Part shown: piece by piece, positions 48,058 to 58,417 of the stretch
Layout: every line of letters begins with the position of its first letter
Position numbering within the stretch: the first letter of the stretch is position 1
Source: Sanghuangporus weigelae
Taxonomy: Eukaryota > Basidiomycota > Agaricomycetes > Hymenochaetales > Hymenochaetaceae
Assembly: GCA_033182465.1 (NCBI GenBank)
Contig: CP137318.1
Coordinates: 3,844,001-3,908,000, forward strand
Reading direction: 5' to 3'
DNA: 64,000 bases
Notes under the pieces: generated by a model
What the model was told of the DNA's origin: nothing
Databases searched by the model: none
What the model saw: the letters and a program-made list of their open reading frames with translations, nothing else
Translations under genes and position numbers: made by a program

Positions 48058-51000
48058 GTGATTCCCAGTGAGTCAGAAGACGAGGAAGACTTCAGCGTCT
48101 ATGACGAGCTGTTTGCTAGAAGAGTGAGTGCGCAAGGAGGCGGCTCAGAAGTGCTAAGGGCAGATGAGCGGATTCAAACCGCTATAAAAAATGAGGTTGT
48201 GACGGAAGAACCTTACCGTGAGAACGTTGTCGCCCAGGCGAACGATACTGAGGCAGTGTGGAGTGTGGTTGGCAGACGCGCGGCTGAAGTATGGCGCGAA
48301 GGCATAGAAGATGCGACGTGTGGACAGTTCATCAGGAGGAGTGGCGGTCAGGAACTTGACGCATTCGTTAGCATCGTACATCCACAGGTGGCGAATGATG
48401 ACGAAGTGGACGCCTTGAACCCAATGAAGCAAGACGAGTATCTGATCGATGCACATGCACTCATTGACTCGGGATGCACGGGCTCCTGCATCGATGAAGG
48501 TTTCGTCAAACGGTACGGTTTCCATACGCAAAGGTATATTCGTCCAAGGCCCGTCTTCAATGCTGATGGAACAAGCAACGAAAGCGGACTGATCAAGGAA
48601 TACGTGATTGTACGTATGATCTTTGGGAAACATGAAGAGGAGATCCGTCTAGCAGTCACGTCGTTGGCATCACCCAACATTTTCCTCGGTCATGACTGGT
48701 TGCGGAAGCACAACCCAGAGATTGACTGGAAGATCGGTAAAATTGACTTCACACGATGCCCTGACGAATGCGCGTCTACGCTGTCGAATGAGGAGGCGGA
48801 TGATGACTACGTGCGGAGGGTCTGGATGAAGGAAGCGACGAAGTGGCCCCCCTATCTGGAAGAGTTTGCGGATGTTTTTAGCGAGGAATCGTTCGAGCAA
48901 TTGCCCGATCATCGGACGTGGGACCACGCTATTGACCTGAAACCGGACTTCAAGCCAAGCGATTGTAAGGTGTACCCATTGTCGCCCAAGGAACAGGAAG
49001 CGATGAAGGCGTTTATTGAAGAAAACCTTGCATCGGGACGCATTAGACAGTCAAAATCTCCGATGGCGTCGCCGTTCTTCTTTATCAAGAAGGAAGACGG
49101 GAGCTTGCGAGCGATTCAGGACTATCGAAAGCTCAACGACGGAACGGTCAAGAATAAGTACCCGTTGCCACTGATCAACGAGCTCATCGATAAGGTCAAG
49201 GATGCTAAGTACATCACCAAGCTCGACGTCCGCTGGGGATATTACAACATCCAGATCCGCGAAGGTGACGAGTGGAAGGCAGCGTTCAGGACAAACCTAG
49301 GATTGTTTGAACCGACGGTAATGTTCTTTGGCTTATGCAATGCGCCGGCTACCTTCCAAGGATTCATGAACGACATATTCCGAGAATTGATTCATGAAGG
49401 CGTTGTCATCATTTACCTCGACGACATACTCATATTCTCGGACACCCTGGAAGAACATCGCGAACGAACAAGACGAGTCTTCGAGATTCTGCATAAGAAC
49501 AAGCTTTTCCTAAAGCCGCAGAAATGTGAGTTCGAGGTCAGTACTGTCAAATATCTCGGCCACATCATCGGTAACGGCGAAGTGCGTATGGATCCGAAAA
49601 AGACGATCGCAGTCCAAGAATGGCCCGTTCCAAAGAACGTCCATGAACTACAACAGTTTCTCGGTCTAGGAAACTGGTTACGTCGTTTTGTTGAAGGGTA
49701 CAGCTCGGTTGTCAAGCCGCTCACGTCGCTGACGGGTAAAGCAGAGTGGAAGTGGGGAGAGGAGGAACAGCGTGCGTTCGAGGAGTTGAAGGAGCATTTG
49801 AGTAGTCCTCCGGTCCTGGCCATTCCGAACAATGACGACCCTTTCCGTGTCGAGGCTGATGCATCGGACTTTGCAACTGGAGGTGTGCTCCTTCAGAGAC
49901 AAAAAGGCAAATGGAAGGTTGTTGCGTATCGATCGTCGACGTTACTAGATGCGGAACGGAACTACGAGATTTATGACAAAGAGATGCTCGCTATCGTTCA
50001 AGCGCTCAAGGAATGGCGTCAATACCTCCAAGGGGCCAATCAACCATTCGAGGTTTGGACTGATCATGCGAACCTGACGTACTTCAAGGCCCCTCAGAAG
50101 CTAAACCGTCGACAAGCTCGTTGGCGACTCGACCTGGCAGAGTTTGACTTCATGCTCGTACACAAGCCAGGAAAGACGCTCGGAAAAGCGGATTTATTGT
50201 CGCGACGTGCAGACTACGACAAGGGTGAGCACGACAATGAAAACGTCACGTTCATCAAGGATGAATGGTTGGTACGAGCAATGGTTAACACGTCCAGGGA
50301 CTCACTTGTCGAGACGATCAAGAAGGCACAGGAAGACACAGATGACGGGGAAAGACCGTCAGGACTAGTACTCAAGGATGGCGTGTGGTCAAAGGAGGTA
50401 ACGGTCAAGGTGTTGACAACGAGCTCGAAGAAGTTCTGGAACGTCTTTGTACCAACATCGATAAGAGAAGCTGTCATGAAGGAATGTCACGACTCGACGC
50501 TGGCAGGACACCCGGGAGCAAATAAGACGGTGTCAATGGTAAGCCGAAGCTTCTGGTGGCCAAACATGTATGTCGATGTTCGGAACTACGTGCGAGGTTG
50601 TGATCGGTGTCAACGAACGAAGGCTCTGCGAGTAACGAGGGCAAAGGTTTTGCACTCGAACGAAGTACCGGAGGCGCCATGGCAGATTGTCACGGTCGAC
50701 CTGATCGGAGAACTCCCTGAGTCCAACGGTTTCAATGCGATATGTGTCGTAGTTGATCGCTTTAGCAAACAGATTCATGCGATCCCAACAACAACGAAAC
50801 TGACGGCGGAGGGCATGGCACGTATCTATCGCAATCAAGTCTTCCGACTACACGGACTGCCGAAGAAAATCATTCACGACAGGGGCGTTCAGTTCGATGC
50901 CAAGATGATGAGGGAATTGTACAAACTCCTCCATATCGAAGGTAACCCCTCGACGGCGTACCATCCCCAGACCGACGGCCAAACCGAGCGAGTTAATCAA

Positions 51001-51843
51001 GAACTTGAACAATACCTAAGGCTGTACGTCAACCACCGTCAATCGGACTGGGCAGACTGGTTAGCGCTTGCAGAGTTCGCATACAACAACCACGAACACT
51101 CAGCAACGAAGCTGTCCCCATTCTTTGTTAACGCGGGAGTGCATCCAACAGGGTTCACGGGTGTTCGAACTTCATCTTCGAACATGTCAGCTGAAGAATT
51201 TGCGAAACACGTCAAGGGTATTCATGAACTCGCGCAAGCAAACCTCGTCAAGGCCAACGAAGACATGAAACGTTTCTACGATCGTCACGCAGGAAAGTCG
51301 ATGGAATACGAAGCAGGCAGCAAGGTTTTTCTTGATGGGCGTAACATCAAGACGATAAGACCGACGAAAAAGATGGATGACAAGTGGTTCGGCCCTTTCG
51401 AGATCGTCGAAAAGGTCGGAGCAAGCGCATATCGGCTCAAGTTACCGCGCACTTGGAGGCAAGTCCACCCCATCTTCAACGAGGTCCTGCTCAAACCGGC
51501 CGTCGAACCGTCTTTCGAGTCTCAGAAGAAACCTCCACCACCGCCACCTGTTCTTGTTGACGATGAAGAAGAATACGAGGTCGAAGAACTACTTGACTCA
51601 CGTCTTCATAGAGGAAAGCTTCAATTCCTTGTCAAGTGGGTTGGATACGAGGAAGCAACTTGGCAACCCGAATCGGACATTGGAGATAATGCTAAGGAAG
51701 CAGTCGACAAGTTCTATCGAAAGCATCCAGGCGCTCCAAGGAAGTTGTCGATACCCCGTCAGAGTCTTCGTGCGATACGTAAGTTCACAACCTCGGAAGG
51801 ATATAGCGGTTGGTCGGGACGCCCAACCTTGAAGGGGGGGTGA
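48058..51843 (+). CDS. Retroelement pol region with C-terminal chromodomain
   Basis: About 1260 residues in one open frame. In order: aspartic protease (LIDSGCTGSCI); reverse transcriptase (YRKLNDGTVKNKYPLPLIN, IIYLDDILIFS); RNase H (FRVEADASDFATGGVL); integrase zinc-binding and catalytic domains (WQIVTVDLIGELP, HPQTDGQTERVNQELEQYLR); and a C-terminal chromodomain near residues 1175-1235 (YEVEELLDSRLHRGKLQFLV, WVGYEEATWQPE). The chromodomain marks a chromovirus and is thought to steer integration to particular chromatin. The end of the frame overlaps the purine-rich tract next to the right LTR. Confidence 0.93.
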   Translation: MIPSESEDEEDFSVYDELFARRVSAQGGGSEVLRADERIQTAIKNEVVTEEPYRENVVAQANDTEAVWSVVGRRAAEVWREGIEDATCGQFIRRSGGQELDAFVSIVHPQVANDDEVDALNPMKQDEYLIDAHALIDSGCTGSCIDEGFVKRYGFHTQRYIRPRPVFNADGTSNESGLIKEYVIVRMIFGKHEEEIRLAVTSLASPNIFLGHDWLRKHNPEIDWKIGKIDFTRCPDECASTLSNEEADDDYVRRVWMKEATKWPPYLEEFADVFSEESFEQLPDHRTWDHAIDLKPDFKPSDCKVYPLSPKEQEAMKAFIEENLASGRIRQSKSPMASPFFFIKKEDGSLRAIQDYRKLNDGTVKNKYPLPLINELIDKVKDAKYITKLDVRWGYYNIQIREGDEWKAAFRTNLGLFEPTVMFFGLCNAPATFQGFMNDIFRELIHEGVVIIYLDDILIFSDTLEEHRERTRRVFEILHKNKLFLKPQKCEFEVSTVKYLGHIIGNGEVRMDPKKTIAVQEWPVPKNVHELQQFLGLGNWLRRFVEGYSSVVKPLTSLTGKAEWKWGEEEQRAFEELKEHLSSPPVLAIPNNDDPFRVEADASDFATGGVLLQRQKGKWKVVAYRSSTLLDAERNYEIYDKEMLAIVQALKEWRQYLQGANQPFEVWTDHANLTYFKAPQKLNRRQARWRLDLAEFDFMLVHKPGKTLGKADLLSRRADYDKGEHDNENVTFIKDEWLVRAMVNTSRDSLVETIKKAQEDTDDGERPSGLVLKDGVWSKEVTVKVLTTSSKKFWNVFVPTSIREAVMKECHDSTLAGHPGANKTVSMVSRSFWWPNMYVDVRNYVRGCDRCQRTKALRVTRAKVLHSNEVPEAPWQIVTVDLIGELPESNGFNAICVVVDRFSKQIHAIPTTTKLTAEGMARIYRNQVFRLHGLPKKIIHDRGVQFDAKMMRELYKLLHIEGNPSTAYHPQTDGQTERVNQELEQYLRLYVNHRQSDWADWLALAEFAYNNHEHSATKLSPFFVNAGVHPTGFTGVRTSSSNMSAEEFAKHVKGIHELAQANLVKANEDMKRFYDRHAGKSMEYEAGSKVFLDGRNIKTIRPTKKMDDKWFGPFEIVEKVGASAYRLKLPRTWRQVHPIFNEVLLKPAVEPSFESQKKPPPPPPVLVDDEEEYEVEELLDSRLHRGKLQFLVKWVGYEEATWQPESDIGDNAKEAVDKFYRKHPGAPRKLSIPRQSLRAIRKFTTSEGYSGWSGRPTLKGG

Positions 51844-52263
51844 TGTTAGGACTCGAACATTTTCCTTTTTCTTTTCTTACGTCATCCTTTGATTTTAATA
51901 TTCTTTTCCTTTTCTTTTATTTTCTTTGTGATTACTCATCCACTCGTTAGAATGTTCTATGACGTTCTACCAGGCTCACTAATCACCCCGCTCCCTCGTC
52001 ATGTGATTCCTTATTAGAGTAGACCTTTCACGCGCTCGAAGCCTATATAAGTAGATAGTTTGACTCTTTCGATTCCTTGTCTCACTATTCTACTTACCTT
52101 CACTTCGACATAGGTACCTACTCTTGTACTATTAGTTTGCTGAATTCTACTTACCTTCACTTCGACATAGCTTGTGTCTAGCTCGGCAACTCGCGTTTAG
52201 CCTGTTGTTTGTTGTTGTGTTGGCCGCCTCGAGATCGACGTCTATTAGTCTCGCCGCCTAACA
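51844..52263 (+). repeat. Right LTR
   Basis: 420 bp, same ends and length as the left LTR, with about three single-base differences. It is preceded by a run of seven G in a purine-rich stretch (about 51832-51843), the likely plus-strand primer, and followed by the second TATAC duplication. Confidence 0.9.
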
Positions 52264-52692
52264 TATACTTCAACTCTCAGGGGCTACATTTTCGAAAACA
52301 TAAGTAGATGAATTGTTCTGTTGTGCACTTTGTGATGCATGATTTTGCCAAGGATTTGCAATACTTGCCTATTTGGGCTTATTTTTGGCCTCCGACGCGC
52401 ACGCGAAGACCACACAGGGATTGCCCACCCCCACAATGTCAATCAAGACAACAGTCGAACGTCAGCTTACTTGGTTTCGGCATTCGCCGATCTCAGTTGA
52501 TTGCCGTAAATGTGCAGTCGATCTCACAGACGCCGATCAATGGATGTTTACCTTGCTTCTTGACTTGCGTCCACAACGAAGTGGTGACTCGAAAACATTG
52601 AACCTGACTCCTCCTGAAACAGAGACGCAAGAGCCCAACTCGTTAGGTCCTGCTTCATCTGCAAAGACTGAAAGCAGGGCGTCCTGGAGGCA
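52264..52692. other. Space between the retroelement and MED21
   Basis: 429 bases holding the MED21 promoter and leader. The first five bases are the right copy of the TATAC duplication. Plus-strand frames here (for example 52373-52765) run into MED21 in a different frame and are not supported. Confidence 0.55.
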
Positions 52693-53463
52693 ATGCTGCA
52701 GCAGGAACTATCGCATATGGACCGCATCACCCAGCTGCAAAATGAGATCGAACAAGTCAGTATGAGTCTCTAGTCAGTCAGTACATCTCATCTCGCATTC
52801 TTCGATAATCTATCTTGCGTAATTTCAAAGCACCATCTGACCTCGATAACCGTTCGCTTTGATGTTACAGCTGCTGACGATCATGTCCCAAACCATCCAA
52901 TACCTCACCACCCGCACGAACTTCGAACAAGTTAGCGCAGCCATACCTATCACGAAGTCGAGGAATGCGGATAAGTTCGATCCTCCGGATGTCTTTGAGT
53001 GTGAGTTCGAGGCACTACACTTCCTTTACCCTCGTACGCCTTGCTGACTGTGCGTCGCATTGTGCAGCCAACAAAGCTGAGCTGGCGGCTGATCTCGTCT
53101 CAAAAGCGAAACAAGTAGAGGTGCTCATAAAGTCGTTACCTGTTCCAGAGTCAGAGGAATCTCAGGTTCGTCTTCCGGGATACTTATCCGTGGATACGAG
53201 GTACAGCCACTTATCCTTTATTGTAGGCTTTACGATTCCAGAAGCTTGAAGAAGAAATGCAAGAAGCAAATGGGGAGTACGCCGCAGCTCTGAACAGAGC
53301 AAGTGAGTCGCGAGTTGCTTCTTCGTAATCGTATAGGATGGCATTGAATTATTTAACGCCCCCTTCAGAGAACTTGCACGCCCAGGTATCTGAAGTCCTC
53401 CGCGAAATGCTCAGCGCATCGGAGTTACCACAACCCATGGAGAATGGTGAAGCGGCTCAATGA
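52693..53463 (+). CDS. MED21: Mediator complex subunit MED21
   Basis: Subunit of the Mediator middle module (Srb7), which forms a long coiled coil with MED7 and links activators to RNA polymerase II. Exons: 52693-52755, 52871-53000, 53068-53165, 53227-53302 and 53369-53463. All phases close, giving 153 residues, the usual size. Conserved blocks: MDRITQLQNEIEQLLTIMSQ, IQYLTTRTNFEQVSAAIPIT, NKAELAADLVSKAKQVEVLI, KSLPVPESEESQ and KNLHAQVSEVLREML. The first ATG (MLQQELSH) is used, but the second, eight codons on (MDRITQ), is where many homologues start. It converges on CUL4 with 130 bases between stop codons. The young LTR element lies about 430 bases upstream and might affect its promoter. Confidence 0.92.
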
Positions 53464-53593
53464 ACCTTCTACATTGCATATCACGTATACCATACTGTAC
53501 AATGCATTTATATTCTGTAATCCTATCGTACGTATTGTACATATCGAGGATCCATTGCGCCTTTCACGACTGACTTCCACATCGGACTCCCAC

Positions 53594-56445
53594 CTATGCG
53601 ACATACACGTACTTATTCGGCTCATTATCATCGCGCCTCATATACTCCTGCTCTATAAGCTGCTCGAACCGCGTCTTGATCATGCCAACGTCAGGCTGGA
53701 AGTGCTTCTTCATCACGTCCACTGTCTCATTTATCAACGCCTGATGCGTCATTGTTTTCTTCGCCTTCATAATCCGCACGATCGCAGCGTCGAGCAAGGA
53801 CTTGCGTTCCATCTCAATTGCCCCTTGTGTGCGTTTGGTCTCTTCAGGCTGCGGACATAGGTCGTGAGTCAGCAATTGACCTAGAAATGAGAGATGCATA
53901 GCTGAAGGGAAGGAACACGCACCGTTTCCTTAACTTGTATAGAGTTGATGTGTACGCGGAAGCGATCATCCGTGAACTCGGCATTGAAGACGAAGACGTC
54001 CGAGTCATCCACGTCTTTCCCCTGTGGTCTTTTTTTCAATACCTTTTTTGTACCGCATGCAAGCGATTGAAGAGTTCGTCGAAGGTCTCCTTCCTCTGCA
54101 GAGTAAACATATCATCAGAAGACCATTCTCACAAATTATCTAAACAGATCCATCTCACCGATCTGCGTCTGCTCCTTGATATCCAGAAAAACCATCTCAT
54201 CCTGATCGTTGAAAAGTAGGAGGACAAGAGCCTGATACATGCTGACGGTCAACTCCTTCTCGCCAGCCTTAAACCTCGCCCTCAGAGCCGCAGTCCCGAG
54301 CGAATGATCCCAGTTCAGTTTTCTTCCTTTATGCTTGCTTTTATAGTACTCCTCAAAACGCGCAAGCGCCGCTGCCATAGGCACGGGGAGGACAGCTTCG
54401 CCTGACCGTTTAGTTGAGAAAGGCCAGAAAGCCGCTTCAAGAACCATCACGTTCAACCCGTGCAGCGATGCAATCGGCTGGTCAGACTTGGCCTCGGCAA
54501 AGCGTGCTTCGCGTTCTTGAAACTCCGTCATCAGGTCCCGGGAAAGCGCGAGGTCGCGGAACATGTTGTCGCCCATGCTAAACTCCGGGTCATACTGTTC
54601 CTTGAGAATCTTGAGCACGGACTTTTCAAAGTCATCTGACGCGCTGCGTTGCAGTAGAAGCCGCTTCGCAAGGGCTTTATGGTAGAACGTTCGGAACACA
54701 TCTTTGTCTATAGGACCAAATTCAATATACACTATTCAGGCTGAAGGATATGACCGTACTTGCCTCGAGTGAATCGGTAGAGTCCGAGTACAGCTTCGAG
54801 TTTCTTTTGGAACTCCTCGTCGCTCGCACCCTTCTGGCCCCTACGCATGTCGCGATCCAGATACTTCGCAATCTTCTCCGCAGGAACGATCTTTCGTACT
54901 CGGAAGCCGGTCGCAAACGCATCTGTCGCAGCGTTCTTGAACTGCTTGTCTACAGCGAATGCTTCGACCAACGCAGTATCAATGAACGCCTTAAAGTCCA
55001 GTAACCGATCAACCATCTCCTCGTCGCGTTCTTTATCATTCACAATAGTCAAGACGACATTGTGCACGTGGTCCTTAAATGCCCCGCAAAGCACACCGAG
55101 CCCGTCCACACGACTAAATAGGCTGTACATCCGGACAAGGCCATCCATGCTCTTCGCATCCACCGCACTCTTTATACCAAGACTGAGCCAGTGTAGACGA
55201 CTGTCAAGTAACGCCCTCTCTGTCGTCTTCTGTATCTCAGTCCAGTCGCCTTCGAATCCATATAAAACTTCCGAAGAGCGTCGCTCCTCTTCTTGCAACC
55301 GATCCGCGCAGTGCCTGAGGAAGCCATTCTGATCATCTTTGAGTGTCTCAGCTAAACTTTCTGATTCTTCGGAGTAGAAGCGATGTGTGGCTTCAATGTA
55401 CGGTTCGAGGAATAGCTCATTGAAGAGCGAGTATTCTGCAAGGAGACGTACAAGGGTGACGATAGTCTGCCGACCAGGATGCTTCTGTCTTTTGAGATGA
55501 TTTAGTATGAACAAGAATTGGTTGGTTGCTGATGTACCTTTCGCGACGTTCAAAGTTGACCCAACCCTTGATCGCATCTTGTATGCAGGATCGAATCCTG
55601 TCGTACTGTAAAATCTGTGTTCTATATATCTGCATTCCAAGTTCCCTGAGATTCTAGTTAGCTTTACGCCGGGTTAGAAGTCAAATGAAGCTCACCGAAC
55701 GCGAAGAACATCCGCCTTATTTGGGACAAATACCAAGTCCAGATACGTCAAAAGCGTCTCTATCAAACGTATACATTTATCGAACCAGACCGTTGCATTT
55801 ACAAGTTCCTCCAGCCAGTCTTCGCTCTTCAGATCTCTACGAGATAACAGACTCTTGTTCACACTGGACGTAGCCTCTCTGATCTCGAACTGGACCTTAT
55901 CGTAGACCCACTGTCCTTTGCCGGCGATGACTACTATCATGTGAGTAGCGTTGAATACATCCTCGTGGATGAAGGGACGCGGCTTGGATACAGTGGATGA
56001 TGAACGCTGTGGAGGTAGTAGGACGCTATGAATTCCGTTCTGAATCGTCCGAAGCAATGAATTGAAGTAGCTATCCGATCTCGTGTTATCTGCCAATGAC
56101 CTTTAGCTTAATGTGTCTGTACTATAGAGTATGAAACGTACCGGGAGGATTTGTAACTGTAAGTCTCTTCACACCGTCAGCGAGGACGTCAGTTGCATCC
56201 GCCCGTTGTTTTCCTTTTCCTTTGTCACTCGATCTCTTAACAGACGACGCATAGTCCGAATCACCTTCGAGCCTCGGTGTCTTTCGAGGAGGGCTCCGAG
56301 ATCTCGGAGACTGTTGTTGAGTTGCTGCATCTGAGGTGGAAATATGCAGCCTTGGCTTATATTCTGAAAGGCCCTTTGAGTTTGAAGGAAAATTGAGGAG
56401 ATTGAACAAGTCTAGTGAACGAACTGGGGGAGGTCTAACAGACAT
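53594..56445 (-). CDS. CUL4: Cullin 4 (scaffold of CRL4 ubiquitin ligases)
   Basis: Scaffold that joins a DDB1-type adaptor to the RING protein Rbx1 for ubiquitylation in DNA repair and replication control. Exons: 56142-56445, 55696-56089, 55538-55645, 54755-55488, 54159-54701, 53923-54095 and 53594-53848. Lengths and phases close to 836 residues. Seen: a low-complexity N-terminal 100 residues with basic patches; cullin repeats (LVRLLAEYSLFNELFLEPYI, LVRMYSLFSRVDGLGVL, VDRLLDFKAFID); the linker to the homology domain (DVFRTFYHKALAKRLLLQRS); the Rbx1-binding region (EGDLRRTLQSLACGTKKVL); and the C-terminal winged helix with the neddylation site AAIVRIMKAKKTMTHQALI (Lys near residue 780) ending YVYVA. 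The match is best to CUL4. It is convergent with MED21. Confidence 0.93.
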
Positions 56446-56907
56446 CGTGGACTGCGACCAAGACGAAAAACATCACGTGGCCGTTTAGCTTTAGATTCAT
56501 ACGTCATTCATATACTGATAACGAAATCGACGCGGATTGGTGGTAATACTCAATTTCTGTAGATAATAGATAATACCGTAACCAGCTTGCAGTGGCAGCG
56601 GAAATCAACGACTCAATCTCCGTTTCAGCAGAGCCGTTCTTCAATCACTTCAACAGCTGCCATGGAGTTACCTCTTACTTAGCATTCACCTGAGCGACTA
56701 GTGGCACCCGCAACGCCCATTGATATTATTCCGGAAACCCCTCCAGGTGACGTCTCTTCTATGCAAATCGATCCGTTGCAAACAATTAATGAAGTATCAT
56801 TGGACCGTCAGATATTCGCCAGGCTACTTCGGAGAAGAACTCGGGAAGCTTAGCGATGTCATCCAAGCAAACGCATTCAGTGCGTGGGCAATATCCTCTA
56901 TGCATTA
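56446..56907. other. CUL4 upstream region
   Basis: About 460 bases with no supported exon. It holds the CUL4 promoter and leader; a CACGTGG motif lies near 56474, about 30 bases upstream of the ATG. The segment ends at the MITE. Confidence 0.5.
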
Positions 56908-57037
56908 CACACCGGGCAAAAACTCATTTTCGAACCGTGAAAATGTTACCCAGAATGGAAAAAGAGCCAATCGGATGAGAGCTCACCCGTTCCGATCAAA
57001 ATTTCTAAGGGCGCGGAATGAGTTTTTGCCCGGTGTG
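56908..57037. mobile_element. 130-bp MITE, PIF/Harbinger type
   Basis: Inverted ends of 21 bp start CACACCGGGCAA on the left (56908-56928) and match exactly in reverse complement on the right (57017-57037). TTA lies directly outside both ends (56905-56907 and 57038-57040). A 3-bp TTA/TAA target duplication with short TIRs and no coding capacity is the pattern of Tourist-like MITEs from PIF/Harbinger transposons. The two ends are identical over the 21 bp, so the copy is not old. Confidence 0.82.
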
Positions 57038-57040
57038 TTA

Positions 57041-58417
57041 CCAGATGCGCCTTCGGAGCTTGTGAGCTTGTTTGTGGCGAGAATATTGTTCTTCACTCGC
57101 GCGAAATTGCTACAGAGTAAGATCCGCATAAGCTCATGACACTACCGGAGGTATCAGATTTCAGAATTAGTGTACTAAAATAGTTCAGTAAGCTATCCAA
57201 TTCTATACGGTTATCATATGAATTGAACTTGAAGCGCCTAGAAGACAGGACAAAAGGACCGTTGTGAAACTCGGCAAAATTGCATTTCTAGACTCTTGCT
57301 TCTTTGGTCATGATGTATCCGAGTCCAAAGGAGTAGAAAAAATTCCGACACTGACTCGCACCGTCATACACGGAGGCGTTGCGCTGCAGTCTTGCAGGAC
57401 GAAGAAGCAACGATTACGGAGCTCCTAGTACATCTCGTACCAAATACCCGGGAACGCAGTGCTTTCGAGACCAAGTGAAAGCCACCTGTTCTTCTATGTA
57501 TGTATGTGCTTGTTTGCTGCTCCAACGAGCATTATTCATACGTCATTATCCTTCGATTCGAACTTCTTGACCAAGAAATAGAAGGAAGTATAGTCAACAA
57601 CTCACGGTTTATCCATCATTCCGGTTGTTTCTCTTCACCTTCGAATGGTTGGCTGTGCTTTGTTCATTTTGCAGCGGAACCTTGACAGAACTATTTTTGG
57701 TCAGTTCATCATGACGCTTCTTTTCTAAGAACAGAAAAAATTGTTAATTTGTTTTTAGCCGTAAGCGGATTCCGGGCAATGTGTTGTGCGTGAGGCGCCG
57801 ACCAGACAAATGGACTTTGAGTTCCGGAGTTCTAGCGATGAAATCAGTCGCCTTTCTTTAATATCGTAACGGACTGGTTCTCAGTCCTCCGAGTCTTGGA
57901 AGCGACCTTTTCGAGGTCTCATCGCTTCCGTACTTTCCGGAGCAACAAACAAACCGGGCTACTGGTCCTGCTCCTCATCTGGTAATGCGATGCACTTCCA
58001 GAATCTCTGTGGATAGAGTGCCATCCAACGCCGCCTTCATTCCATATCCATATGAAGTCGATTGTCGGTGACGTCGGGACTTTTTGAAAATGATTTCCGA
58101 TCGAAAGAATAGCCACATCATACGTGAATACTGTGAGATACGCAGAACACGATGCGCTGAAATCCAAGCCCCATAAGAGTAGCTATCTGACTATCCAGTC
58201 TAAGAAACAACCTCGTTTCCCGCCATTCCCTATGGTCAACGTCATTGCAAAGGAAGGCTCCCGCGCTCATGTGCTGGAAAATGATCAAGTACTTTTGGTG
58301 GGACATTTCACTTCTTTACTAACAAGTCTTTTTTACTCATCCCTGAAAAAGCGTATTGCAGGTACCTACTTTTGACTCACTTGCTTTCTGTCTTATTTAC
58401 GTAATTGTAAACGATAG
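57041..58417. other. Intergenic stretch before the membrane-protein gene
   Basis: About 1.4 kb with no exon I can support. A small nested hairpin lies near 57894-57926 (GGAAGCGA ... TCGCTTCC around CCTTTTCGAGG). Upstream N-terminal exons of the DUF6533 gene may lie in 58120-58417, but their phase could not be closed. Confidence 0.45.

Larger units (their letters stand above)
45631..52263 (+). mobile_element. Chromodomain Ty3/gypsy LTR retroelement
   Basis: A 6.6-kb element bounded by two 420-bp LTRs (45631-46050 and 51844-52263), each TGTTAGG...CCTAACA. The 5-bp duplication TATAC lies at 45626-45630 and 52264-52268. I count only about three differences between the LTRs, so it is a recent insertion. 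Inside are a gag-like region and a pol region in the order protease, reverse transcriptase, RNase H, integrase, chromodomain. That order is Ty3/gypsy of the chromovirus type. Its primer-binding site pairs with the start of its own predicted transcript, as in Tf1-type elements, rather than with a tRNA. A purine tract abuts the right LTR. It looks whole at the level I can read. The insertion is about 430 bases upstream of MED21. Confidence 0.93.

Noticed and set aside
52373-52765. 130-residue plus-strand frame upstream of MED21
   Set aside because: Overlaps the first MED21 exon in another frame and shows no similarity.
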